64,000 nt of DNA from Mycolicibacterium iranicum (GTDB lineage: Bacteria; Actinomycetota; Actinomycetes; Mycobacteriales; Mycobacteriaceae). The stretch spans positions 50,111-114,110 of the forward strand of contig NZ_LQPC01000041.1 in the NCBI RefSeq assembly GCF_002101705.1. The letters run 5' to 3'. The position numbers were made by a program, and so were the translations under genes. The stretch's first letter is position 1. Each line of letters starts with the position of its first letter. Positions 41,738-50,886 of this stretch are shown here, one piece after another. The notes under the pieces are model-generated. The model searched no databases and was not told the DNA's origin. It was given only the letters and a program-made list of their open reading frames with translations.

Positions 41738-42528
41738 GCCTGACCGCAGCAATCGGCCAGTTCGCGCCGGGAGAAGACAAGAACGCCAACGTCGACACGA
41801 TGGTGGGCCTGCTGAAGCGCGCCGCGGATCTGGGCGCGCACCTTGTGGTGTTGCCCGAATTCGCCGTCTTCACAGCACCTGCCATGGACGACCGGTTCGT
41901 CCACAGCGCCGAACCGCTGGACGGACCGTCGATCACCCGCCTCGCCCAGGCCTCCGCCGAACTCGGTCTGTGTGTCATCGTCGGGACCAACGAATCCGCC
42001 TCCGGGCGCATCCACAACACGCTGGTGGCCCTGCAAGACGGCGCCGTGGCCGCGGTCTATCGCAAGGTCCATCTCTATGACGCCTTCGGTTACAAGGAAT
42101 CCGACCGGGTGCTCGCCGCAGATCCATCCGCCCCGCAGCTCCTCAAGCTGAATGACTTCACCATCGGCATGCAGACCTGTTACGACCTGAGGTTCCCCGA
42201 GTCAACGCGGTCCCTGGTCGATGCCGGGGCCGACGTCGTTGCTCTACCTGCCGAGTGGGTTCCCGGGCCGCTCAAGGAGTATCACTGGAACACGCTGATC
42301 CGGGCGCGGGCGATCGAGAACACGGTCTACGTGCTGGCCGCCGACCAAATCGCCCCTGGGGGTTCGGGCAACAGCGCCATCCTCGACCCGATGGGCATTC
42401 CGCTCGCCTCGCTGGGCGAGGCCGAGGGTGTCGGTGTCGCCGTCCTGGAACGGGAACGCCTCGCCCACGTCCGCACCGTCAACCCGGCTCTGGCGTTGCG
42501 ACGCTACCGGGTCGAACCGAAAACCTGA
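41734..42528 (+). CDS. Carbon-nitrogen hydrolase (nitrilase/omega-amidase family)
   Basis: 264 residues. The triad is visible: Glu in VVLPEFAVF, Lys in YRKVHLYDAFGYKE and Cys in MQTCYDLRFPE. The YDAFG/CYDLRFPE pattern is that of Nit1/Nit2-like omega-amidases. It would release ammonia from an omega-amide or similar substrate. It is coupled by a 4-bp ATGA overlap to the aldolase and is followed after 1 bp by the TRAP binding-protein gene, so substrate import, amide hydrolysis and aldol cleavage are likely one pathway. Confidence 0.9.
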   Translation: MSLTAAIGQFAPGEDKNANVDTMVGLLKRAADLGAHLVVLPEFAVFTAPAMDDRFVHSAEPLDGPSITRLAQASAELGLCVIVGTNESASGRIHNTLVALQDGAVAAVYRKVHLYDAFGYKESDRVLAADPSAPQLLKLNDFTIGMQTCYDLRFPESTRSLVDAGADVVALPAEWVPGPLKEYHWNTLIRARAIENTVYVLAADQIAPGGSGNSAILDPMGIPLASLGEAEGVGVAVLERERLAHVRTVNPALALRRYRVEPKT

Positions 42529-42529
42529 C

Positions 42530-43609
42530 ATGGGCCGGGTACATCGGGTGATGGCCGCGGCGGCGACGGCGATCGTCGCGCTTGCGCCGGTGTCGTGTGC
42601 GCAGCGCGACGGTGCATACGTCCTGCACTACACCACCTATTCGTCGCCGACGTCGGACCAGTCGCGCACCGTGCAGCGGTGGGCCGACGAGGTTGACCAG
42701 CTCACCAATGGTCGCGTGCAGGTTCGATTCCACTACTCGCAGAGCCTGGTCGGGGCCGATGAATCGCTGCAGGCCACGCTGGACGGCCGGGCGGACCTCG
42801 CTCAGGTCGGCTCGATCTACTCGGCGTCGGACCTGTCGATGTACACCGTGATCGAGCTGCCCTTCGAGACCAAAAATCCCGAGGTTCAGATGCGGGCAAC
42901 AGAGCGGCTCTACACCGAGAACGCGACCTACCGCGACGACTTCGACCGGCAGGGCGTCAGCCTGTTGTTTCCGCTCCCGGTCGGCATTGCCGTGCTGGGT
43001 CTCGACGAAAATGCGCGCGTGCCAACTGATCTCGGCGGCCGCAGCATCCGTTCGGGCGGACTGACGTCCGAGGCGCTGCTCGCCGTGGGCGCGAACCCCG
43101 TCGCCATGACAGCCACCGACGTGTACGAATCGATGGAGCGCGGCATCGTCGACGGCTACACCTCCCTGGCCATTGCGAACCTGCCGACATTCGGGCTGGC
43201 GAAGAGCACGCCGAACCTCATCGACCCGGGCATCGGCACCTACGGATCATCGATCGTGGTGATCAACGCCGAAGTGCTGGCACGGATGCCCTCGGAGATC
43301 CAGGACGCGCTGGCCCAGGCTTCCGAGAACGCGGTCGTCAACGGGCTCGAGGAGATGGATGCGCTGGGGGACCGTGCCTGCGCCGATCTCCGCGAGGCCG
43401 GAACACCGCTGTCGGCCATGCCCGCCGACGCGGTGCAGGACTGGAAGCAGCGGGCGGGAATCGACCGGCAATGGGTGGATCGCTACACCGAGCGCGGCTA
43501 CGACGCCGAGGGCGTGCTGGCCGACTTCCGCCGGATCATCGCCGAGGAGTCCCAGCGATCCAGCTACGCCGACCCGTTCGTCGAGTGCTTGGAAGGGCAG
43601 GACCGATGA
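42530..43609 (+). CDS. TRAP transporter solute-binding lipoprotein (DctP)
   Basis: 359 residues from the ATG at 42530. N-terminal hydrophobic signal with a lipobox-like APVSC, so probably lipid-anchored as expected in an organism lacking a classical periplasm. DctP pattern: WADEVDQLTNGRVQVRFHYSQSLVG, DLAQVGSIYSASDLSMYTVIELPF, and DLGGRSIRSGG followed by the IVDGYTSLA region; the Arg that binds a carboxylate is in the RSGG block. Ligand is a small organic acid. It overlaps DctQ by 4 bp. Confidence 0.9.
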   Translation: MGRVHRVMAAAATAIVALAPVSCAQRDGAYVLHYTTYSSPTSDQSRTVQRWADEVDQLTNGRVQVRFHYSQSLVGADESLQATLDGRADLAQVGSIYSASDLSMYTVIELPFETKNPEVQMRATERLYTENATYRDDFDRQGVSLLFPLPVGIAVLGLDENARVPTDLGGRSIRSGGLTSEALLAVGANPVAMTATDVYESMERGIVDGYTSLAIANLPTFGLAKSTPNLIDPGIGTYGSSIVVINAEVLARMPSEIQDALAQASENAVVNGLEEMDALGDRACADLREAGTPLSAMPADAVQDWKQRAGIDRQWVDRYTERGYDAEGVLADFRRIIAEESQRSSYADPFVECLEGQDR

Positions 43610-44124
43610 GTTCCGAGGTTGACCTGCCTCGCCCGCTGGCCCGGCTCATCCGCGTGATGGGTCTGATCGCCGGGCTGCTGCTGCTGATCATCATCCTGCT
43701 CACCGTCGCCGACGTCCTGAGCAGAAACCTGCGGGACCGTTCCATTCTCGGCACCGTCGACCTGTCGACGATGCTGCTGGTGGCCACCGCCTACCTGGGC
43801 CTGGCGTCCGCGGAGGCCGACAACCGCCACGTCTCCGTGGAACTCGTGGAACGCCGGTTCGGTGCGCGGGCGCGGTTGCTGTTCTCCGCGCTGAGGGCCG
43901 CCGTGCTGGTCGGACTCGGCGCGCTGATGACCTGGGGACTGACCGAGGTCCTGATCAGCGCGGTGGAGCGCGGCGAGACGACGAACGACATCCTGCGGCT
44001 GCCCACCTGGCCGGCGAAGGTGGTCGTGCTGGTGTCGTTCGCATCGTTCTTCGTGGTCGCCATTTGGCGTGAGCTGCATGCCTTTTCGATGCAGCGCGCC
44101 GAGCAGAACGGAGGCCGCCGATGA
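43606..44124 (+). CDS. TRAP transporter small membrane subunit (DctQ)
   Basis: 172 residues with four membrane segments; the first (GLIAGLLLLIIILLTVADVLSRN) has the conserved DctQ R/N pattern after it, and YLGLASAEADNRHVSVELV matches the family loop. It pairs with DctM in the membrane. ATGA overlaps of 4 bp on both sides show tight coupling. Confidence 0.9.
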   Translation: MSSEVDLPRPLARLIRVMGLIAGLLLLIIILLTVADVLSRNLRDRSILGTVDLSTMLLVATAYLGLASAEADNRHVSVELVERRFGARARLLFSALRAAVLVGLGALMTWGLTEVLISAVERGETTNDILRLPTWPAKVVVLVSFASFFVVAIWRELHAFSMQRAEQNGGRR

Positions 44125-45488
44125 CCGCCGCGACCATCGCCGCACTCGTCGTCGTCCTCGTCCTGTTCTTCGCGCTGCTGTCGATCCGCCTGCACGTCGG
44201 CCTCGCACTGATGGTGTCCGCGCTGGCCGGTGTGCTGATCCTGCGCAGCACCGGAGCGGGAGTCAGCACCGTCGCCAATCAACCGTTCTCGACGGCTGCC
44301 GACTATTCCTTGACGATCATTCCGCTGTTCATCGTGATGGGTGTGTTCGCTGTCCGGGCCGGACTTGCCCAGGCGGCGTTCGATCTGGCGACGTCGGCGT
44401 TCCGGCGACTTCCGGGCGGTCCCGCGCTCGCCTCGCTGGCGGGTTCCGGGATGTTCGCCGCGGTCACCGGTTCCAGCGTCGCCACCGTCGCGACGATGGC
44501 CCGGGTTTCGACCGATGCGATCGTGCGCGCCGGTTACTCCATTCGGCTTGCCGCCGGTGTGGTCTGCGCCGGCGGCACACTCGGCGTGCTCATTCCGCCG
44601 TCGATCGTGCTGGTGCTGTACGGCGTCGTCACCGAGGAGAGCATCGGACAGTTGCTCATCGCGGGGATCGGCCCCGGGCTACTCACCATCGCGGTCTACG
44701 CGGTGACGATCGTCGCGCTGGTGGCCTCGCAGCGCCGCCGCGTCGCCGATCGGGACCTGGTGCAGGCCGGCGCCGGAACCGGTTCGGCGACAGGCGAATT
44801 CGCTGAAGAAGCCAGCGAACCGATCGGTCGTGACATCACCGGATTCCTCTATCTGGTCGTCATCTTCGCAGTATCCGTCGGCACCATCTACCTGGGTGTG
44901 GCCACCCCCACCGAGGCGGCGTCGTTCGGAGCCTTCGCGGCCCTCGTAATCCTGCTGCTGCGCAGCCGCCCGTCGGCGTGGCTGCGCAACATCGAAGAGT
45001 CGCTGCGCGAAGCGGTCGGGCTGACGGCGATGACCTTCCTGCTGATGGTCGGTGCCGGCGTGTTCACCTACGTGCTGGCCCTCAGCGGGGCAAGCACCAG
45101 CCTGGTGAATGCCGTGACAGCCGCGGACCTTCCGCCGTATGTGGTCCTCATCGCCTGCCTGGCCGTGCTGCTGCCGCTCGGCATGTTCCTCGACGGCATC
45201 TCGATGATCCTCATCGCGGCCCCGCTGCTGCATCCGATCCTCACCGGCTACGGCTTCGACGGGATATGGATCGGTGTTCTCATCGTGAAGGTCGCGGAGA
45301 TGGCGCTGATCACCCCTCCGGTGGGAATGAACGCGTTCGTCTACTCCGGAGCGGTGCGGGAGGCCGACCTGAGCAAGGTGTTTCGCGGCATCGTGCCGTT
45401 CGTGGTGGCCGACCTCGTCGTCGTCGCACTGCTGATCGCATTCCCGGCGGTCGTTACGTTCCTGCCCTCGATGTCGGGCGCCCAGTAG
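44121..45488 (+). CDS. TRAP transporter large membrane subunit (DctM)
   Basis: 455 residues with about 12-13 membrane segments. GSGMFAAVTGSSVATVATMA (the sodium/substrate hairpin), GGTLGVLIPPSIVLVLYG and MALITPPVGMNAFVYSG are strong DctM marks. It drives secondary, sodium-coupled uptake of organic acids with DctP and DctQ. TRAP systems are not common in mycobacteria, and this one sits with its own regulator and enzymes, so the operon may have been acquired. Confidence 0.93.
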   Translation: MTAATIAALVVVLVLFFALLSIRLHVGLALMVSALAGVLILRSTGAGVSTVANQPFSTAADYSLTIIPLFIVMGVFAVRAGLAQAAFDLATSAFRRLPGGPALASLAGSGMFAAVTGSSVATVATMARVSTDAIVRAGYSIRLAAGVVCAGGTLGVLIPPSIVLVLYGVVTEESIGQLLIAGIGPGLLTIAVYAVTIVALVASQRRRVADRDLVQAGAGTGSATGEFAEEASEPIGRDITGFLYLVVIFAVSVGTIYLGVATPTEAASFGAFAALVILLLRSRPSAWLRNIEESLREAVGLTAMTFLLMVGAGVFTYVLALSGASTSLVNAVTAADLPPYVVLIACLAVLLPLGMFLDGISMILIAAPLLHPILTGYGFDGIWIGVLIVKVAEMALITPPVGMNAFVYSGAVREADLSKVFRGIVPFVVADLVVVALLIAFPAVVTFLPSMSGAQ

Positions 45489-45556
45489 CCCGCTCACGCC
45501 CCGGGTAGTTCCGATGAGATTGTCGGGGTACCCGGGTCTGCGTGAGTATGACTGGT

Positions 45557-46600
45557 ATGGCGTTACCTGTAGGACCGCCGCTGGAGCCGATGCTGGCCAA
45601 GGCGCAGACCAAGGTCCCCGACGAGCCCGGTGTGTGGTCCTACGAACCGAAGTGGGACGGCTTCCGGGCATTGGTGTTCCGCGACGGCGATGACGTGGTG
45701 CTTCTGTCCCGCAGCGGGAAGGACCTGGCACGGTACTTCCCAGAGGTGCGCGACGCCGTGCGCGACGAGCTGGCGCCCCGCTGCGTACTCGACGGCGAGA
45801 TCGTCGTCCCCCGCGAGATCGGCGGACGGACGCGCCTGGACTGGGAATCGCTGAGCCAGCGCATTCATCCCGCCGAATCCCGGGTGCGCAAGCTGTCCGA
45901 GGAGAAGCCGGCGCATTTCATCGGGTTCGACGCACTGGCGGTCGGGGACACCTCGCTGATGAAAGAGCCGTTCCGCACGCGTCGCGAGGCGCTGACAGAC
46001 GGGGTCCACGAGAAGCAGTGGTGCCACGTCACGCGGACCACCGAGGACCCAAAGCTCGGCGCGCAGTGGCTGGAGGAGTTCGAGGGCGCGGGTCTCGACG
46101 GAGTGATCGCCAAGCGTCTCGACGGGCCCTACCTTCCCGGCAAGCGGGAGATGGTCAAGGTCAAACACCACCGCGACGCCGATTGCGTCGCCATCGGGTA
46201 CCGGGTCCACAAGAGCGGCGAGGGAATCGGGTCCATCCTGCTCGGCTTGTACGGCGACGACGGCGAGCTACACATGGTCGGCGGCGCAGCATCGTTCACC
46301 GCCAAGGCGCGGCTGTCGCTGCTCGCCGATCTGGAGCCGCTGCGCATCGGCGACGACGTGCGCGACGGTGAACCCAGCCGGTGGAACTCCGCCGCCGACA
46401 AACGCTGGATCCCGGTCCGGCCCGAGAGGGTGTGTGAGGTGGCCTACGACCAGATGGAAGGAAACACCATCAACGGCAGGCGGTTCCGGCACGCCGTGAA
46501 GTTCCTGCGCTGGCGGCCCGATCGCGATCCGGAGAGCTGCCGCTTCGATCAACTCGACGTGCCGCTGCGCTACGACCTCTACGACGTCCTGGAGAAGTGA
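45557..46600 (+). CDS. ligC: ATP-dependent DNA ligase LigC, copy 2
   Basis: 347 residues from the ATG at 45557 (MALPVGPPLEPML); ATG at 45548 and GTG at 45542 are also in frame. Adenylation motif EPKWDGFRA, then CVLDGEIVV, FIGFDALAVGD, GLDGVIAKR and VKVKHHR, and a C-terminal OB-fold. Related to the copy at 34938-36014 but clearly diverged. The stop is only 2 bp from the Prim-PolC start, which matches the ligC/Prim-PolC pair of M. smegmatis, shown in the literature to act in base excision repair. Confidence 0.93.
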   Translation: MALPVGPPLEPMLAKAQTKVPDEPGVWSYEPKWDGFRALVFRDGDDVVLLSRSGKDLARYFPEVRDAVRDELAPRCVLDGEIVVPREIGGRTRLDWESLSQRIHPAESRVRKLSEEKPAHFIGFDALAVGDTSLMKEPFRTRREALTDGVHEKQWCHVTRTTEDPKLGAQWLEEFEGAGLDGVIAKRLDGPYLPGKREMVKVKHHRDADCVAIGYRVHKSGEGIGSILLGLYGDDGELHMVGGAASFTAKARLSLLADLEPLRIGDDVRDGEPSRWNSAADKRWIPVRPERVCEVAYDQMEGNTINGRRFRHAVKFLRWRPDRDPESCRFDQLDVPLRYDLYDVLEK

Positions 46601-46602
46601 TA

Positions 46603-47748
46603 ATGCCTGGTGCCGCAACAGAAATCGATGTCGACGGGGTCAAGGTCCGGCTGACCAACCCCGACAAGGCCTACTTTCCGAAGCTCGGGAAGGACGGCAC
46701 CAAAGGCAAGCTCGTCGACTACTACGTGTCGGTCGCCGACAGGATGGTCACCCTGCTGCGGGACCGGCCGGTGCACCTGCAACGGTTTCCCGACGGTATC
46801 GAAGGCGAGGAGATCTATCAGAAGCGGATCCCGCAGAAGCATCCCGACTATCTCGAAACCTGCACTGTCACATTCCCTTCCGGGCGCACCGCAGACGCGC
46901 TGAAGATCACCCACCCGTCGGCGATCGTCTGGGCGGCGCAGATGGGCACCGTCACGCTGCACCCGTGGCAGGTGCGTTGCCCGGACACCGAGCATCCCGA
47001 CGAGCTGCGCATCGATCTGGACCCGCAACCGGGCACCGGCTTCGCCGAGGCTCGCGAGGTGGCCACCGGTGTCCTCAAACCGTTGCTCGACGAGCTGGGC
47101 CTGGTCGGTTATCCGAAGACCTCGGGTGGCCGCGGCGTGCACGTCTTCCTCCGGATCGCGACCGACTGGGATTTCATCGCGGTGCGCCGCGCCGGGATTG
47201 CCCTGGCCCGTGAAGTGGAGCGGCGCGCGCCCGATGCGGTGACGACGTCGTGGTGGAAAGAGGAACGGGGCGAGCGGCTCTTCATCGACTACAACCAGAA
47301 CGCCAGGGACCGGACGTTCGCGTCGGCGTACTCCGCGCGCAAGACGCCCATCGCAACGGTGTCGACACCACTGACGTGGGATGAGTTGCGCGACGCCGAA
47401 CCCGACGACTACACGATCCAGACGGTGCCGGACTTCGTCGCGTCGCGACCCGATCCGTGGGCGGGTATCGACGACACAGCACAATCGATCGAGGTGCTCC
47501 TGGACATGGTCAAGGCCGACGAGGAGGAACGCGGCGAAGGAGATCTGCCGTATCCGCCGAGCTTCTCTAGGAAGTGGCTATGTGCGGGCGTGTCGGGGGG
47601 GATTCGGCCGGGATCCCGCCTACGTTGTAGAGGTGCTCTCGGCTGCCGCACCAGCAAAGACGTGGACAGTTCTGACAACAACACGGCGGGAGACCTGGCC
47701 GAAGGGGTACTCCTCCGTGCTGGACGCCTGCGATTCGGCAAGGTCTGA
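46603..47748 (+). CDS. Prim-PolC (LigD polymerase-domain-like), C-terminus replaced at island junction
   Basis: 381 residues from the ATG at 46603. This AEP-type polymerase fills short gaps and adds ribonucleotides for LigC. Catalytic acids are in RIDLDPQPG (Asp138, Asp140) and LFIDYNQN (Asp229), with the nucleotide-binding KTSGGRGVH near residue 172. The sequence is normal to about residue 322 (LPYPPSFS); beyond it the tail is Arg/Gly/Ser-rich and unlike the family, and overlaps the first recombinase gene in another frame. I read this as host gene joined to the mobile island; the catalytic core is intact. Confidence 0.88.
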   Translation: MPGAATEIDVDGVKVRLTNPDKAYFPKLGKDGTKGKLVDYYVSVADRMVTLLRDRPVHLQRFPDGIEGEEIYQKRIPQKHPDYLETCTVTFPSGRTADALKITHPSAIVWAAQMGTVTLHPWQVRCPDTEHPDELRIDLDPQPGTGFAEAREVATGVLKPLLDELGLVGYPKTSGGRGVHVFLRIATDWDFIAVRRAGIALAREVERRAPDAVTTSWWKEERGERLFIDYNQNARDRTFASAYSARKTPIATVSTPLTWDELRDAEPDDYTIQTVPDFVASRPDPWAGIDDTAQSIEVLLDMVKADEEERGEGDLPYPPSFSRKWLCAGVSGGIRPGSRLRCRGALGCRTSKDVDSSDNNTAGDLAEGVLLRAGRLRFGKV

Positions 47749-49195
47749 CGACTACCCGCCGGGGGTGGTTAAAGGCACGCCGATTCTGCTCTCAGGAAAC
47801 GGTGAGCTCGATGAATGGTTGGTGCTCTACTTCAATTCCTGCCCGGACTTCACTTCGCTGGACATGTCGTCCCGAAAGACCTATGCGCGGGAAATCGCCA
47901 TGTGGTGTGCCTTTCTGGGGCAGCAGGTCGACCCGCTGACCTGGGCGGAAGCTACTGAAGAAGACTTCATTGACTATAAGATTCGTAGAACCGACCATCT
48001 TCAATCTGCGTACGCTGTGGCGGGATCGACATGGAACAAGGCCGTTTTCGCCCTTAGAGGCCTGTACGACTGGGCGTTGAATCGCAAGGTTCCGATTCGG
48101 CCGAACGGCCCCCCGATTGAGTCAAATCCGGTCCCTGGCGGGCGGGGCGCTACCAGGGTGCCAGGTGCAAGGGCGAACGAGGTGTTCGTGCGCCAGGAGC
48201 GGGATCGGTGGATCGTCCCGGCGACATACCGGCTGTGGCGCGACGTGGGGCTGCGTGGCCGTGGGATCGAGCGTGTTGGACCGAGTCAGTGGCGAGCAGA
48301 AGGCGAGGATGAATCCTGTCGTGCTCGTAATTCGTTGCGCAACACGACATTCACCGACTTTGTCTATTCTACTGGCCTGCGTGTGCAAGAGGCGGGGTCG
48401 CTACTGCTAACAGAATTGCCATCAGCCGGAGTAGTCGAGGCGAAGCTACCAGCGGCGATCGCAAAATACAGCAAGCCAAGGATGTGGTATGCGGCGCCGA
48501 CAGTGATTCAGACAGTCGCCAGTTATGTGAAGGTCGCGCGTGCCGCCGCTGTCCGCCGAGCGGTACGCGAAGGACGCTATGACGCAATTGAAGACATCAT
48601 CTGGGTGACGGAAGTTCGACGCGCCAGAAAGGGCACACTTGAGGTTGTCCGAGATGACGGGGTGTCAATGTCCTTGAATACGATGAGGCCAGCTGCACGC
48701 CGACGCTTGTTCTGGATTCGCGACGGACGACCGGAACCGATGGCTTTGTGGCTCAACGAGGGCGGAACACCCTTTCACCATGAATCGTGGATCGGAGTGT
48801 TCGAAGCCGCGAATGACAGGCTTTGGTCAGCGATTGAATCGACTGGTGGTTCGGCGACTGATGAACTGACCGTGACGCCACATTCTCTTCGGTTCAGTTT
48901 CGCGCTAGCTCTAGCTGTCAGATTGCACCAGCGTCTTGATCACATGCATGGATGGGGCGAAGAGGTGCCTTACGGGGACGGTTCGAGGTATGACGAGGTA
49001 TTTCGAACGATCAAAGACGTATTGGGGCATAAGTCCGTGGAGACAACGCGGAGCACTTACCTGCCCCGTGTGCAGCGATTGCGCTTTGACCGTCTCTTCG
49101 GCGCTTCGGATACCGACTCGAGCGTTGGCGACATGGTGTCGGCCCTGGCCCAGGAACTGGCGGAAGTTCGCGATCTAACCGGGACTAGCCTATGA
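47633..49195 (+). CDS. Tyrosine recombinase 1 of the island
   Basis: About 520 residues from the GTG at 47633; GTGs at 47582 and 47717 are equally possible. The upstream frame to 47381 only shadows Prim-PolC. Box I Arg is in STGLRVQEAG (near 48375), box II is TPHSLRFSF (near 48880), then LGHKSVETTRSTY with the catalytic Tyr at about 49058, so all key residues are present. An N-terminal SAM-like core-binding domain precedes. It is probably the active integrase of the element. Overlaps the second recombinase by 4 bp. Confidence 0.82.
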   Translation: MLSAAAPAKTWTVLTTTRRETWPKGYSSVLDACDSARSDDYPPGVVKGTPILLSGNGELDEWLVLYFNSCPDFTSLDMSSRKTYAREIAMWCAFLGQQVDPLTWAEATEEDFIDYKIRRTDHLQSAYAVAGSTWNKAVFALRGLYDWALNRKVPIRPNGPPIESNPVPGGRGATRVPGARANEVFVRQERDRWIVPATYRLWRDVGLRGRGIERVGPSQWRAEGEDESCRARNSLRNTTFTDFVYSTGLRVQEAGSLLLTELPSAGVVEAKLPAAIAKYSKPRMWYAAPTVIQTVASYVKVARAAAVRRAVREGRYDAIEDIIWVTEVRRARKGTLEVVRDDGVSMSLNTMRPAARRRLFWIRDGRPEPMALWLNEGGTPFHHESWIGVFEAANDRLWSAIESTGGSATDELTVTPHSLRFSFALALAVRLHQRLDHMHGWGEEVPYGDGSRYDEVFRTIKDVLGHKSVETTRSTYLPRVQRLRFDRLFGASDTDSSVGDMVSALAQELAEVRDLTGTSL

Positions 49196-50886
49196 CAAAA
49201 GCAGATCAGCACATTCTCACTGAGGATGGCTTTGTCGTGCGACGCAACCACCCTCAAGTTGTGGTCGTATCGCTCCCCGGTTCCTACACGCCCACAGTGA
49301 TTGACCTAAGAGTCTGGCCGTGCGCCTCACGACTTAAGGTGCAATTCGCCGATGCCATCGAAGCCCTTACTGGAGTAGTTGGAAGTTGGAAGACCGCGCA
49401 ATCGGCACGAGCAAGGTGCTACTCACTCAGGTCTTTCGCGAATTGGTGTAGCGAACACCATGTGCGGGAGCTGAGCGAGCTGACACCAGATCGATGGAAC
49501 AGCTATGTGCTATATGTCGCGGGCACGGGAGCGGGTAACAGGACGCAACGTGGTCAATTGGGCTTGACCCGACAGGTTCTCCTTCGCTTTCCGAGTCGCC
49601 TACACCCAGAGTTGTCGAAACATCTCAATCGTCGGCTACCGAAGAGCGATACGGACGAATCACAGCCATTCTCCAAGGACGTCTTCGACGCAATCCTCAA
49701 GGCAGCAACGGCTGCTGTAAATGCCGAATACAACCGTATCCGCCCGAATTTGGCGCTCCTAGCACGCCGCCAGACCGGCGAGCTCTCAGCTCGGCAGCAG
49801 GTTCTCGCAGACGCCCTGCACGAAATCGCGACAACTGGTGCGCCACAGTCAGATTCAAGTAGAACAGCACTCGGTATCCCGAATAGGCCCCGCCGCTCGT
49901 ACTCTGGGGTTCATTTAGCACGGCCGATGGTGTTCGTCACCTTCGATGGTGCCGTTGCCATCGCTGTGCTTATCGCCTGCCTCGAAGGCGTCAACTTCAC
50001 GCCAATCAACGAACGAAAAGTGCCCTCGGCAGCGCCTGGACTCGGCGTTACCGAGGACATCTGGACTGTCGAAGATGAGAAGCGGCGTCGGCAAAGCCAT
50101 CTTTACGACGCTCACGCGATACCCAAAAACTCCCGCCGCACAATGGCAAAAATAATTGAAATGACACAACCAGGCCGAGACTATCTCTCGGCCAACAACC
50201 TTCCCGGGTCAGACCGACTCATAGTTTACTGGTCCGCGATGGGACGTAATAATCCGAGCGTGGGTTTGCCTCCAAGCGAAGTACGCCGCCGGCGCAGGAT
50301 TAGCTGGTGGCCGGATGGTGAGGTCCCAATCTCGTTTAACCGGATTCGCAGGACTGTTCGCGTTCTCATCGACCGCTCTCCCCAAGGTCACTCGCGCGCT
50401 ACGTGGTCGACGATATATCTGGCCGCGTCTGAGGTCGAACGAGAACGGCTAATGACCGAGGCAGTAGAAACTGGGCTTTGGAAGGTGCTTGAGAACGCCG
50501 AGACTCATCTAAAGATGCGATTCGAGCCTGTCGCCAAGACTGTGGGCGCGGACACGCCAGTTGGGGCGTGCATCGATTGGGAACACCACCCCGTGACCGG
50601 GAAGCCGTGCGGCGACGACTTCCTGCTGTGCCTGCAATGTTCAAATGCATTTGCCACCTCGCGTCACCTCCCGCGACTTATAGAACTGCGCCACCAGCTG
50701 GAGTCCGTCGCATCCACCGACGGACCTGACTGGACCGACTTCAGGGCCATGGCCTACGCCTGCCTGCTCGCTCTTATCGACGATCGAACACTCATTTCAG
50801 CCGCTGACTACCTGAGTGCTGAACGTGCCATTACTGACGATGATCGATCCGAAATCCACCTGCTGCTCAATGGCAAGTACGCATGA
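49192..50886 (+). CDS. Tyrosine recombinase 2, degenerate active site
   Basis: 564 residues. An N-terminal core-binding part (SLRSFANWCSEHHVREL) is followed by a recombinase-like domain. The box I region (IACLEGVNFTPINE) lacks the catalytic Arg, box II reads FNRIRRTVRV with Asn where His is expected, yet GHSRATWSTIY keeps the His and the Tyr. A C-terminal Cys cluster (GACIDWEHHP, KPCG, LCLQCSNAF) looks like a zinc site. It is probably a partner with structural or DNA-binding function, as in multi-recombinase elements. Overlaps both neighbours by 4 bp. Confidence 0.72.
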   Translation: MTKADQHILTEDGFVVRRNHPQVVVVSLPGSYTPTVIDLRVWPCASRLKVQFADAIEALTGVVGSWKTAQSARARCYSLRSFANWCSEHHVRELSELTPDRWNSYVLYVAGTGAGNRTQRGQLGLTRQVLLRFPSRLHPELSKHLNRRLPKSDTDESQPFSKDVFDAILKAATAAVNAEYNRIRPNLALLARRQTGELSARQQVLADALHEIATTGAPQSDSSRTALGIPNRPRRSYSGVHLARPMVFVTFDGAVAIAVLIACLEGVNFTPINERKVPSAAPGLGVTEDIWTVEDEKRRRQSHLYDAHAIPKNSRRTMAKIIEMTQPGRDYLSANNLPGSDRLIVYWSAMGRNNPSVGLPPSEVRRRRRISWWPDGEVPISFNRIRRTVRVLIDRSPQGHSRATWSTIYLAASEVERERLMTEAVETGLWKVLENAETHLKMRFEPVAKTVGADTPVGACIDWEHHPVTGKPCGDDFLLCLQCSNAFATSRHLPRLIELRHQLESVASTDGPDWTDFRAMAYACLLALIDDRTLISAADYLSAERAITDDDRSEIHLLLNGKYA

